Positions 8,983 through 17,577 of a stretch of DNA of 64,000 bases are shown piece after piece. The notes beneath the pieces are model-generated. The model was not told the origin of the DNA. It did no database searches and saw nothing but the letters and a program-made list of their open reading frames with translations. The stretch covers positions 42,100 through 106,099 of the forward strand of contig NZ_SNXO01000001.1 of assembly GCF_004362975.1 (NCBI RefSeq), in the 5' to 3' direction. The stretch is from Aminicella lysinilytica. Lineage in GTDB: Bacteria > Bacillota > Clostridia > Peptostreptococcales > Anaerovoracaceae. The translations under genes and the position numbers were made by a program. The stretch's first letter is position 1, and each line of letters starts with the position of its first letter.

Positions 8983-9882
8983 ATGTTTATGGATATGAAA
9001 ACTCAGTGCTTCATGGAGGCGGCCAAGTGCCTGAACTTTACCAAGGCGGCGGAGCGGATGTTTATTTCCCAGCCGGCCCTGTCGAAGAACATCGCGTCAC
9101 TGGAAGCAGACTGTGGCATGCGGCTCTTTTACAGGGACAAAAAAAGCTCTGTGCGCCTGACTCCTGCCGGGGCTGTCATGCTCTGCGAACTGCAGAAGGC
9201 TGTGAAAATCACCGACGGCATACTTGAGAAAGCCCGTATGGCCGAGGCCGGTGAAGAGGGGCATATGGTCATCGGTCTGCGATTCGGGCAGATATTCAAC
9301 TATGACGTTAAGGCGGTTCTGAATAAAATCGATGATGAGTATCCGGGCATAGAAATCGAGAAGATATCCGGCGGCTACAGAGATCTGCGGACCTGGCTGG
9401 AAGATGGCACGGCCGATATGATCGTAACCTATGAGGAGGAAGCGGGACTCATCAGTGACGCCACCTGGGAAGAGGTGGCTGTATTGGATATGGGTTTCTG
9501 CGTGCCTAAGGAAAATCCCCTGGCAGCAGAGAAAACCCTGCATATCAGGGACCTCGAGGGGCAGAAGATAATAGTCCCTGACGAGAGGGAAATATTCACA
9601 GTGTACGATAGATTCAGAGAGCAGTGCATGATGGAGGGATTCGCGCCTTTAGAAATCTATGCGCCTGATCTGAATCATAAGAATCTTATGGTGGAAATGG
9701 GCAAGGGCATTTGTCTGTGCACCGATGACGTCATGATCAACAGGAGCCCCAACGTGAAATTCTTCAAGTGCAGAGAGCTTGGGAAGGTGAAACTGGTAGC
9801 CGCCTGGCTGAAGGACAATTACAACCCTGTCATAACTTTTTATCATCAGATGTACGAAAATCTCTACCGTAACGAGCGATAG
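8983..9882 (+). CDS. LysR-family transcriptional regulator
   Basis: 299 residues. Residues 1-65 hold the winged HTH with the family run FTKAAERMFISQPALSKNIASLE, followed by an effector-binding domain of periplasmic-binding-protein fold. The start at 8983 has GGGAGG 7 bp upstream. It lies just upstream of, and in the same direction as, the MFS-reductase cassette (10031-14740), with a terminator between, so it may control that cassette; this is inference from position. The effector is unknown. Confidence 0.9.
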   Translation: MFMDMKTQCFMEAAKCLNFTKAAERMFISQPALSKNIASLEADCGMRLFYRDKKSSVRLTPAGAVMLCELQKAVKITDGILEKARMAEAGEEGHMVIGLRFGQIFNYDVKAVLNKIDDEYPGIEIEKISGGYRDLRTWLEDGTADMIVTYEEEAGLISDATWEEVAVLDMGFCVPKENPLAAEKTLHIRDLEGQKIIVPDEREIFTVYDRFREQCMMEGFAPLEIYAPDLNHKNLMVEMGKGICLCTDDVMINRSPNVKFFKCRELGKVKLVAAWLKDNYNPVITFYHQMYENLYRNER

Positions 9883-9935
9883 AGCATAGTTTTAATAACC
9901 TCAGGTTATGATAACATAATAGATAAATATTTCAC

Positions 9936-9965
9936 AAATACCACCTTGCGTGGTATTTTTGTTTT
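9936..9965 (+). terminator. Terminator after the LysR gene
   Basis: AAATACCAC pairs with GTGGTATTT around CTTGC, followed by TTGTTTT. Confidence 0.8.
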
Positions 9966-9982
9966 ATCAGAATATTTGTTAT

Positions 9983-10012
9983 TTGAAATATTATCTACAT
10001 TGACCTTATTAT
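9983..10012 (+). promoter_or_regulatory. Probable promoter of the MFS-reductase cassette
   Basis: TTGAAA at 9983-9988 and TATTAT at 10007-10012 with an 18-bp spacer, just upstream of the MFS gene. A moderate match. Confidence 0.4.
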
Positions 10013-10030
10013 GATTTTGGAGGTATCATT

Positions 10031-11362
10031 ATGAGCAATCAGAAACACGACGTTAAAGCCGGTAAGAGCAACTTCGGCGCGAAAGGATGGTTCGTCATCA
10101 TCTTCTCATTCCTTTGCATAGTCCTTGACAGTTCCCTGATCAACGACTCGCTGAATGTAGTCATCAGCGCTTTTTCAGGAACCCACGGATGGAGTCAGAA
10201 TTCACTGTATGCATTCTCATCCATATGCTCCTTCATATCGGTTGCAGGAGCTGTACTCTGGGGCTATCTTTCTAACAAAACAAACATCAGATTTGTCTGG
10301 GGCTTTTCCCTGGCAATTACGGCTGTTGCTTGCTTCTTCTGGGGCAGGACTGACAGCATAGTAGTTTACTTTATCTGCCTTGCAGTATCTACAGTTGGCG
10401 GCATGGCCTTCTGCTATATCGCAAACCTGAATGTTATTTCTAACTGGTTCCCTAAGAAAAAGGGAATCGCCATGGGATGGGTAACCATCGGTTTCCCTCT
10501 GTCGGCAGCAGTAACATCAGTTGCGGTAGGTAAAATGATGGCAGCAGGCGGACTGCCTCACGTTTATACTGTTTATGGTATAATTGCAGCAGTATTCGCT
10601 GTTATCGCATTTATCTTTATCAGAGATTACCCGGAACAGGCCGGAGCATACCCTGATAACGACAAGTCATATTCCAAGGAAGAAGCAGATAAGGAACTCA
10701 GACTTGGACTGGAGTACATGAAGACTTCTATCTGGAAACCGGCTAAGCTTCTGAAGAATAAAAGAGTATGGGCAATAGCATTTTCCCTTGGTGTAATGGA
10801 GCTGTATTCTCTTGGAGTAATGACAAATTTCCTTCCAAGATTCCTTCAGGCAGGATATCAACAACCGGAAATTCTCAAGATGCTTGGCATAGCGGGAGCT
10901 CTCGCATGCCTCGGAAGTTATGCTTGCGGACAGCTTGACGCTCACGTTGGCACCAAAAAGGCAGTGCTGATAACCCAGACTCTGGCAATCATCGCTTTGA
11001 TCCTTAACCTGATCCCGATGAGAGCGACACAGTACGCATCACTTCCGTTCCTGGCAATGATGCTTGGCGGCGCTTCCAACTATCTGGTTTCCTTCACGAA
11101 TACAGTCTGGGGTCGTTACGATTTTCCTATGGCCTATAAAGTGCTTAAGCCAATGGTTGCAGCCCTTGGCGCCTGCGGAGTCGCCATCGTCGGTATCATA
11201 GGAAATACAGCATCATACGCAGTGGCTTATGTAGTGCTTGGAGTTCTGGTAGCTGCAGGAATGGCCGTAATGGCAATGACATCTGACAGCAAGCTTGGCC
11301 GCGATGAGGAAGATTTTGAAGCCGAAGAAGCTGGCCTATCAGGAGCAGCTGATAATCAATAA
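10031..11362 (+). CDS. MFS transporter (OFA-like)
   Basis: 443 residues with twelve predicted membrane segments and a cytoplasmic loop near residue 210. Conserved loop residues such as NWFPKKKGIAMG between segments 4 and 5 resemble the oxalate/formate-antiporter-like subgroup, which carries carboxylates. First gene of a cassette with an FMN reductase, an EthD-like barrel protein and a beta-propeller protein. A GGAGG site precedes the ATG. It presumably imports the substrate acted on by the next three products; that substrate is unknown. Confidence 0.85.
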   Translation: MSNQKHDVKAGKSNFGAKGWFVIIFSFLCIVLDSSLINDSLNVVISAFSGTHGWSQNSLYAFSSICSFISVAGAVLWGYLSNKTNIRFVWGFSLAITAVACFFWGRTDSIVVYFICLAVSTVGGMAFCYIANLNVISNWFPKKKGIAMGWVTIGFPLSAAVTSVAVGKMMAAGGLPHVYTVYGIIAAVFAVIAFIFIRDYPEQAGAYPDNDKSYSKEEADKELRLGLEYMKTSIWKPAKLLKNKRVWAIAFSLGVMELYSLGVMTNFLPRFLQAGYQQPEILKMLGIAGALACLGSYACGQLDAHVGTKKAVLITQTLAIIALILNLIPMRATQYASLPFLAMMLGGASNYLVSFTNTVWGRYDFPMAYKVLKPMVAALGACGVAIVGIIGNTASYAVAYVVLGVLVAAGMAVMAMTSDSKLGRDEEDFEAEEAGLSGAADNQ

Positions 11363-11456
11363 GTTAACAAATGTTAATAGTATACATAATTAAAAGGATA
11401 TTAGCACTAAGAGAATAGAAATAGTATAATCAATAGTATAAAGAGGAGTATCAAAA

Positions 11457-12392
11457 ATGAAGGTATTAGGAATTTCCGCTGGTTCAAAAAACGGAAACAA
11501 CGACGCTATGTGCAAGGAGGCTCTCATGGGAGCCAGGGAAGCCGGAGCTGATGAGATCCAGTTCATTAATCTGAACGATCTTCATCTGGAGCACTGCACA
11601 GGTTGCACAGCCTGTGTAATGAGCCTTATGAGCGGCAAGGGCGGAGCTTGCATCATTAAAGATGACTTTGAATGGCTCAGAGATAAGATGATGGATGCAG
11701 ACGCGATCGTCTGGTCTGTTCCGATCTTTGAGAAGGGCGCATCCGGACTGTTCAGGACTATAACTGACAGAATGGGCCCGAGAAACGACAAGGCTATGAT
11801 CATAGTCGGCAGCAAGATCGCTGAGGAAACGGGAGGCAAACTTCCTGATCAGAGAATGCTGAAGGACAAGGTCGTGGCTTACATCGGAGTTGGCGGATCG
11901 GATTGGTCCACCAGGATACAGTGCGATTTCTTCAATCAGGCACTTACGCCTGCATGGAAGGTCATCGACACAGAAGTATTTTCATGGTCCAAGTGCATAG
12001 TAATGGACGAGGATAAAGTTAACAGAAGCCACCAGATAGGCGTGGAGCTGGCCAATGCTGCCAAGGATTATGAGGCGGCCAAGTGGGTCGGAGATCCGGG
12101 GATCTGCCCTCACTGCCATTGCAGAAACTTCTATCTGAGCGACGATGCTACCAAGGCGACTTGTTGCGCCTGCGGACTCGTTGGCGAAGTCAAAGTCGAC
12201 GGCGGGAAGGTATCCTTCCACTTCGATCCGGAGACCGAGGCGAGAGCACACGATCTGCTGTCCGGCAAGTTCATGCATGTAGACGATATCAAAGAGAACG
12301 AAGGCAAGCTGATGGAGCTGAAGAAGACCGATGAATTCAAGCGTAAGAAGCAGGCTTACATCGACTTTATTTCAGCAACAAAACCTGACTAG
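11457..12392 (+). CDS. NADPH-dependent FMN reductase-like flavoprotein with C-terminal zinc ribbon
   Basis: 311 residues. Residues 1-180 form a flavodoxin-like fold with the N-terminal loop GISAGSKNGNNDA (phosphate-binding region for FMN) and a cysteine pair segment HCTGCTACVM near residue 47, as in the iron-sulfur flavoprotein and NADPH:FMN reductase families. Residues 216-240 contain CPHCHCRNF followed by CCACG, which looks like a zinc ribbon. It likely reduces a flavin or a quinone- or aromatic-like substrate. AGAGGAG precedes the start. It is the second gene of the MFS cassette; the exact reaction is not recognisable. Confidence 0.75.
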   Translation: MKVLGISAGSKNGNNDAMCKEALMGAREAGADEIQFINLNDLHLEHCTGCTACVMSLMSGKGGACIIKDDFEWLRDKMMDADAIVWSVPIFEKGASGLFRTITDRMGPRNDKAMIIVGSKIAEETGGKLPDQRMLKDKVVAYIGVGGSDWSTRIQCDFFNQALTPAWKVIDTEVFSWSKCIVMDEDKVNRSHQIGVELANAAKDYEAAKWVGDPGICPHCHCRNFYLSDDATKATCCACGLVGEVKVDGGKVSFHFDPETEARAHDLLSGKFMHVDDIKENEGKLMELKKTDEFKRKKQAYIDFISATKPD

Positions 12393-12464
12393 GCTTTCTC
12401 GTGGAAGGCCGTGCGGCCTGCGCGGAGCTGAATAGGCTTGCAGAAGAAAAAGAGGAGATTACAA

Positions 12465-13343
12465 ATGAGCGACAGAACTATGTTGCCTTTTGAGCCAATG
12501 AGGAGTTTGATCTTTGTTGACCTGGCAAAAGAAGATTACAGAATCAAGTTGGAGAACTGGCTGTACAGGTATCACATTCCAGACAGCATTTCACAGTTCG
12601 GACCTTATGTTACCAAGTATGCCTTTTATCCGGCATTACCGGTACCTCCGGGCGGCGAGCGCTTCGGAACTGTAAGGATGCAGATGACTGAGCATTACTG
12701 GCTTGTTAATCCTAACAACCCTAAGTTCAACCATCACAAGGCTCTTACGGAGTTCTTCCCTACAGACGTATTGAAATGGCAGAACAATATCCCTGACGAT
12801 TTCGACCCTAATAATATGGCGCCGAAAGATGAAGTGGAAAACATCGAGGGAGACGATGCAAGGTCGACCAAGGGCGATGCTTCCAAGGGAACAGTTCCTT
12901 TCATATTCGCTTTCATACCGGTATGGTGGGAAGAGGATTTCAAGGGCGAAGGCAGAACAGTCGAGGACGGACCTAACTACAGATGGCAGTTCGTCATCAA
13001 GTACCCTGAAGGCCATGAAGAGGAAGGCGAGAAGTGGTTCCACGAGGAGTTCATCCCGGCATTCCAGGATGCTGAAGAGGTCAACAGAATAGTATCCAGC
13101 AGGGTCATACAGGAAGCCAATAACTGCGAATTCGACAGAGTCTGCGAGATGTGGTTCCAGTGCCAGACATCATGGGTCAACACTATCAAGGAAGTATCCA
13201 AGAAAGTCAAGAAGCCGTCATGGGCAGAAACTGAAGATTTCCCTTACCTCACACAGAGCTTCGGTATCTCCAGCGTATTCCTTTCGGATATAGCGAGAGC
13301 AGACAATATAACTAGTTATCATGGCTATATCACCATGAGGTAA
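12465..13343 (+). CDS. Duplicated dimeric alpha-beta-barrel (EthD-like) protein, unknown function
   Basis: 292 residues from ATG 12465, which follows AGAGGAG. I do not recognise a named family with certainty. Two segments, about residues 10-75 and 160-220, each look like a ferredoxin-like alpha-beta unit with a conserved YRWQF/LIFVDL-type first strand and a helix containing WFHEEFIPAF. This matches a tandem dimeric alpha-beta barrel of the kind found in EthD and small-molecule-degrading enzymes. No signal peptide. The mid-section (about 100-150) is acidic. It lies between a flavin reductase and a propeller protein, which suggests a degradative or modifying step on a small organic substrate; this is inference. 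Confidence 0.5.
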   Translation: MSDRTMLPFEPMRSLIFVDLAKEDYRIKLENWLYRYHIPDSISQFGPYVTKYAFYPALPVPPGGERFGTVRMQMTEHYWLVNPNNPKFNHHKALTEFFPTDVLKWQNNIPDDFDPNNMAPKDEVENIEGDDARSTKGDASKGTVPFIFAFIPVWWEEDFKGEGRTVEDGPNYRWQFVIKYPEGHEEEGEKWFHEEFIPAFQDAEEVNRIVSSRVIQEANNCEFDRVCEMWFQCQTSWVNTIKEVSKKVKKPSWAETEDFPYLTQSFGISSVFLSDIARADNITSYHGYITMR

Positions 13344-13357
13344 GGAGAGGACGAGTT

Positions 13358-14740
13358 ATGGCAGTAGAGTTTAAAGAGGGGAACAAGGGTTACATCAAAA
13401 ACCTTGAAGTCCTGGGTTATAGCAAAATGGACGGCAATTGCGGCATGTTCCAGATGGCCCTGTATAAAACTAAAGAAGGAAAGTACCTCCTGTACGGAGC
13501 CTGCTTCGGCGGCACCCAGAAAGGAGTAATGATCAGCGATGTAACTGATCCGGAAAATCCTGAATTCATAAGATATATGCAGCTTGTGGATCCGGAGGAG
13601 TATCCTACCACAGAAACTCCGAAGGTACAGATAGCAGACGATCTGCTGATCTGCGCAATGACAGCCGGTTCAGGTCCGGAGACCTTAACAGGCAAGAAAG
13701 ACCTGTCAGATGTCAAATGCGAAGTAGGCATAAGGATATACAGTCTGAAGGAAGATCCATTACATCCAAAATTCCTCAGCTATTGGGACTGTGGAGTCCC
13801 ACATTCTATCGGAGTCCACAGATTCATGTACAACGGCGGCAGATACGTTCATCTATCCTGCGAGTGCATGCCTTTCGAGGGCATGATCTACAGGATCATC
13901 GATATAGAGGACGTGATGCACCCGAAGGAGATCGGCAGATGGTGGTCTCCTGAGCAGTACGCTGACGGATATCCTGGCAGAACCTTTGACCATGCGGCCG
14001 GCCACGTGCCAAACTTCATGGACAAAGGATGGATGCACGGCCCTCCTTTTGTTCGCGGCGACAAAGCCTACCTTGGCTATTGTGGCGACGGTTTATACGT
14101 CCTGGACGTGTCGGACATGACCAGGCCTAAATGCCTCGGCAACTTAAGGTTCATGCCGACATTCTCCAGCGAGCTGGCAGGCGCGAGACTCCACACAGCA
14201 TTACCTTTGCCGGGCAGAGATCTGGTGGTTTGCCAGAACGAAGGCGAGAGATTCCAGTTCTTCGGACCTGGAAAAATCCAGCACCCGCAGGCTTTGAACA
14301 ATATTCACATGGTCGACGTCAGCGACCCGACCAGGCCTACGCTCATAGCTGAATTCCCGTATCCTGAAGTTCCTGAGGACTTCCCTTATAAGAACTTCAA
14401 CTATATGCAGATGGACGTTCCGGGACCTTTCGGGCCTCATAACCTCCACGAGCCTATGGACGGGAAACCATGGCTGGAGCAGCGTGGAGATAGGGTCTAC
14501 TGCTGCTACTTCCATGCGGGACTCAGAATATACGACGTATCCGACGAGTTCAGACCGAGGGAGATCGCATACTTCATTCCGCCGAATCCTACACAGGATC
14601 CGAAAGAATCCTACTTCCCAGGCTTCCCTGGACCGCGTAACGCAGTCACAGAGGACGTCATAGTCGACGATCGCGGCAACATAATCATCGACGCGCTGGA
14701 CGACGGATTCTACATTCTGAGAATGAAAGAAGACAAATAG
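13358..14740 (+). CDS. LVIVD-type beta-propeller protein, unknown function
   Basis: 460 residues. Several copies of a short repeat of the form GVMISDVTDPENPEFI, GLYVLDVSDMTRPKCL, NIHMVDVSDPTRPTLI and GLRIYDVSDEFRPREI are spread along the chain; these are the LVIVD repeats that build a beta-propeller. No signal peptide or anchor is seen, so it is probably cytoplasmic. It begins 14 bp after the barrel protein and closes the cassette. Related propellers occur beside catabolic enzymes in other bacteria, but no reaction can be assigned here. Confidence 0.75.
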   Translation: MAVEFKEGNKGYIKNLEVLGYSKMDGNCGMFQMALYKTKEGKYLLYGACFGGTQKGVMISDVTDPENPEFIRYMQLVDPEEYPTTETPKVQIADDLLICAMTAGSGPETLTGKKDLSDVKCEVGIRIYSLKEDPLHPKFLSYWDCGVPHSIGVHRFMYNGGRYVHLSCECMPFEGMIYRIIDIEDVMHPKEIGRWWSPEQYADGYPGRTFDHAAGHVPNFMDKGWMHGPPFVRGDKAYLGYCGDGLYVLDVSDMTRPKCLGNLRFMPTFSSELAGARLHTALPLPGRDLVVCQNEGERFQFFGPGKIQHPQALNNIHMVDVSDPTRPTLIAEFPYPEVPEDFPYKNFNYMQMDVPGPFGPHNLHEPMDGKPWLEQRGDRVYCCYFHAGLRIYDVSDEFRPREIAYFIPPNPTQDPKESYFPGFPGPRNAVTEDVIVDDRGNIIIDALDDGFYILRMKEDK

Positions 14741-14760
14741 ATTCAATAACTTATTAGACG

Positions 14761-14792
14761 AAAGGCTGCTGTCTTCAGATGGCAGTCTTTTG
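14761..14792 (+). terminator. Probable terminator of the MFS-reductase cassette
   Basis: AAAGGCTGC pairs imperfectly with GCAGTCTTT around a short loop and runs into TTTT. A moderate hairpin. Confidence 0.5.
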
Positions 14793-14853
14793 CTGTGCCT
14801 GCATCATAAATCGTATGTAATTTTCGATTTCTATGGTAATGGAACCGATATTT

Positions 14854-14862
14854 TGTTATAAT
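14854..14862 (+). promoter_or_regulatory. Extended -10 promoter of the yhbY operon
   Basis: TGTTATAAT at 14854-14862 is a strong extended -10, with only a poor TGGTAA at the -35 position. It lies 40 bp before yhbY. Confidence 0.55.
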
Positions 14863-14901
14863 ACTGATATGTATATTCAGGAAAGGAGATAGTGCTGACA
14901 T

Positions 14902-15201
14902 ATGATAACAGGCAAGCAAAGGAGCTATCTGAAAGGTATCGCTCAGGAACTTGAGCCTATGGCAAGTATAGGCAAACTGGGATTGACTTCCAACGTAGTT
15001 GATTCCATAGACAAGTACCTGGCAGCGCACGAATTGATCAAGGTCAAGATCCAGGATGGATCTAACCTGAAACCGAAGGACGTATGCGAGGAACTTTCAA
15101 ATAGACTTCAGGCCGAATTCGTTCAGGCCATAGGCAAGAAATTCGTCCTTTACAGACAGTGCAAGGATAAGAGCAAGAGAACGATAGAATTACCTCAGTA
15201 A
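14902..15201 (+). CDS. yhbY: YhbY-family (CRM domain) RNA-binding protein
   Basis: 99 residues, essentially one CRS1-YhbY (CRM) domain. MITGKQRSYLKGIAQ at the N-terminus and IGKLGLT near residue 23 match the family; the GxxG loop is degenerate. YhbY proteins associate with pre-50S ribosome particles and act in ribosome assembly. AAGGAGAT precedes the start. It leads a tight operon with truA (1-bp gap), a dCMP deaminase, tagO and a MATE transporter. Confidence 0.88.
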   Translation: MITGKQRSYLKGIAQELEPMASIGKLGLTSNVVDSIDKYLAAHELIKVKIQDGSNLKPKDVCEELSNRLQAEFVQAIGKKFVLYRQCKDKSKRTIELPQ

Positions 15202-15202
15202 T

Positions 15203-15970
15203 ATGGAGAGAAATATTCTGCTGACAATCGAATACGACGGGACCGGCTTTCACGGCTGGCAGAGACAACCGGAGGTTAGGACAGTTCAGGGCGTTCTTGA
15301 AGAAGCTCTGAGCCGGGTCTGCGCTACGCCCATTACTATAGACGGCGTAAGCAGGACCGACGCCGGGGTACACGCCCTGGGACAAAGGGCAACCTTTTCG
15401 GGTGACTTCGGGATCCCAGCTGACAGGATACCCATAGCTGTCAACGGACTTCTGTCCGGCACTGACAGGGAGGGGGATCTGCGGATCATTGAATCCAGGC
15501 AGGTGCCTTCCGGCTTTCATGCCCGCTTCGATGCCAAGGGAAAGAAATACAGGTATATGATCAGAAATGAAGAGAATATGGCTGTATTTTTGCGCAACTA
15601 CAGGTATCAGGTGTCGGAAACTCTTGACATGGATGCTATGCGTACGGCCGCGTCATACATAATCGGCGAGCATGATTTTGCTTGCTTTCAGGCTGCCGGC
15701 GGAACGCCGAGAGAGACTACAGTGCGCACAGTGACTTCCCTTGATATTTTTCAGGAGGGAGAGCCGGGCGCCAGAGACATATCCATAGAGATCGCCGGAG
15801 ACGGTTTTCTGTATAATATGGTAAGAATAATCACAGGCACTCTGGTAGAAGTTGGACGGGGGAAGATAGCCCCGGAACAGATGATAAACATACTGGATAG
15901 TCACGACAGGGGGACGGCAGGCCATACGGCGCCGCCTCAGGGACTCTATCTGGTTGAAGTATATTATTAA
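15203..15970 (+). CDS. truA: tRNA pseudouridine(38-40) synthase
   Basis: 255 residues, the usual TruA length. The catalytic aspartate lies in SRTDAGVHALGQ near residue 51, and the C-terminal signature FLYNMVRIITGTL is present near residue 200. It isomerises uridines 38-40 of tRNA anticodon arms. It starts 1 bp after the yhbY stop codon, so the two are probably translationally coupled. Confidence 0.95.
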   Translation: MERNILLTIEYDGTGFHGWQRQPEVRTVQGVLEEALSRVCATPITIDGVSRTDAGVHALGQRATFSGDFGIPADRIPIAVNGLLSGTDREGDLRIIESRQVPSGFHARFDAKGKKYRYMIRNEENMAVFLRNYRYQVSETLDMDAMRTAASYIIGEHDFACFQAAGGTPRETTVRTVTSLDIFQEGEPGARDISIEIAGDGFLYNMVRIITGTLVEVGRGKIAPEQMINILDSHDRGTAGHTAPPQGLYLVEVYY

Positions 15971-15995
15971 CTTTTAAGGTGAAGGAGAGATGCAG

Positions 15996-16460
15996 ATGGC
16001 TCATAAAGTTGACGACAGACCTTCCTGGGATGAATATTTCATGGGAATGGCAGAACTTACAGCTAAGCGTTCCACTTGTCTGAGGAGACACGTGGGGGCA
16101 GTGATCGTGAAAGACCGGCATATAATCGCAACAGGCTATAACGGAGCTCCGAGAGGGGTTGCCCACTGCAGCGAGATCGGCGGATGCCTGCGGGAAGAGA
16201 TGAATATACCTTCCGGTGAGAGGCACGAGCTGTGCAGAGCTTTACACGCTGAGCAGAACGCCATTATTCAGGCTGCGACCCTTGGCCAGAGCATTGAAGA
16301 CGGCGACATCTACATTACCAATCAGCCTTGCGTTATCTGCGCCAAGATGATAATCAACGCAGGAATCAAGAGGATAGTCGTAAGAGACGGATATCCTGAT
16401 GAGCTGGCGGTCAAGATCCTGGACGAGGCCGGCCTTAAAGTTGTAGAACTTAAGAAATAA
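15996..16460 (+). CDS. Deoxycytidylate (dCMP) deaminase
   Basis: 154 residues from the ATG at 15996. A second ATG at 15990 is only 2 bp from AAGGAG and so less likely. The zinc-dependent deaminase motifs are complete: HAEQNAI near residue 76 (His ligand and proton-shuttle Glu) and PCVICAKMI near residue 104 (two Cys ligands). An insert with [12 protein letters not shown] matches dCMP deaminase rather than cytidine deaminase. It makes dUMP for thymidylate synthesis. Some relatives are named ComEB, but there are no competence genes here. Confidence 0.9.
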   Translation: MAHKVDDRPSWDEYFMGMAELTAKRSTCLRRHVGAVIVKDRHIIATGYNGAPRGVAHCSEIGGCLREEMNIPSGERHELCRALHAEQNAIIQAATLGQSIEDGDIYITNQPCVICAKMIINAGIKRIVVRDGYPDELAVKILDEAGLKVVELKK

Positions 16461-16479
16461 TCGAAATAGAGGATTATAT

Positions 16480-17577
16480 ATGGAAATAACCAAATTGATC
16501 ATATTCGGCTCCTTTTTTGTAGCCTTTTTTGTAGCACTGGCGACGACGCCTTTTGCTATCAGACTGGCTCCGAAAATAGGCGCTATGGACATACCCAAAG
16601 ACGAACGGAGGATGCATAAGAAGCCAATGCCGAGATTCGGCGGACTGGCCATATTTGTGGGCGTCACCGTATCCCTTCTGGTGTTCCTTCACGGCAACGA
16701 GAAGATCATGGCCGTCATAGTCGGCAGCGTGCTCATATATAGCCTTGGAGTCGTAGATGACCTGAAAAACCTGAATGCTAAACTGAAGTTTTTCTGCGAG
16801 GTACTGATAGCCATACTCATGTATTACATGGGACTGCGTATTGAATTCATCGATAACTACTTCGGACCGGGTCTCTGGAGATTCGGAGCCGTAGTCTGCT
16901 TCATCGTGACGGTGCTTTGGATCGTTGGGATCACCAATACCATTAACCTTGTAGACGGATTGGACGGACTGGCTGCAGGCATTGCGACTATAGCCTGCCT
17001 CAGTGTGGCTTATGTTGCCTACATTCACGGGGATAAATACGGACTTCTCATAGTCTGCGCGGCTATGATGGCAGTTGCCGGCGGAGCCATGGGTTTCCTG
17101 CCATACAACTTCTACCCCGCCAAGATATTTATGGGAGACAGTGGCTCCCTGTTCCTGGGCTTTATGATAGCGGCATTGTCCGTAGTGGGGCCATTGAAGA
17201 AATCAACGTTGATTGCGGTAGTTATACCGGTACTGGTACTGGGCGTGCCGATTTTCGATACGTTCTTCGCTATAGTGCGGAGGATGGTCAACAAGCGGCC
17301 AATCATGGAGGCGGACAAAGGCCATCTTCATCATCATCTCATGGCCTCGGGTTATGGCCAGCGGCGAGCGGTGCTCATGCTCTACGGCATAAGTGCTATT
17401 ATGGGAATGGCGGCTGTACTGGTAAGCAGAGAATTATATAAGGACTCCTTCGTACTGGTGGGAATAGCGGCAATTTACCTCTATGTTTTCCTGACAGATC
17501 CGAACCACAAGATGCCACAGATAAAGGCAGTCAATATCGAGAAGGAAGAGAAGAAAGAAAAGAAGGATGGGCATTAA
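16480..17577 (+). CDS. tagO: Undecaprenyl-phosphate N-acetylglucosaminyl-1-phosphate transferase (WecA/TagO family)
   Basis: 365 residues, ten or eleven membrane segments. Motifs of the polyprenyl-phosphate sugar-1-phosphate transferases are visible: DDLKNLNAKLKF near residue 90, NLVDGLDGLAAG near 150, GDSGSLFLGF near 220 and the HLHHHLM histidine motif near 282. It starts synthesis of teichoic-acid-like or other surface glycans at the inner membrane face. The gene overlaps the next one by 11 bp. Whether the product feeds wall teichoic acid or another polymer cannot be told from the window. Confidence 0.88.
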   Translation: MEITKLIIFGSFFVAFFVALATTPFAIRLAPKIGAMDIPKDERRMHKKPMPRFGGLAIFVGVTVSLLVFLHGNEKIMAVIVGSVLIYSLGVVDDLKNLNAKLKFFCEVLIAILMYYMGLRIEFIDNYFGPGLWRFGAVVCFIVTVLWIVGITNTINLVDGLDGLAAGIATIACLSVAYVAYIHGDKYGLLIVCAAMMAVAGGAMGFLPYNFYPAKIFMGDSGSLFLGFMIAALSVVGPLKKSTLIAVVIPVLVLGVPIFDTFFAIVRRMVNKRPIMEADKGHLHHHLMASGYGQRRAVLMLYGISAIMGMAAVLVSRELYKDSFVLVGIAAIYLYVFLTDPNHKMPQIKAVNIEKEEKKEKKDGH

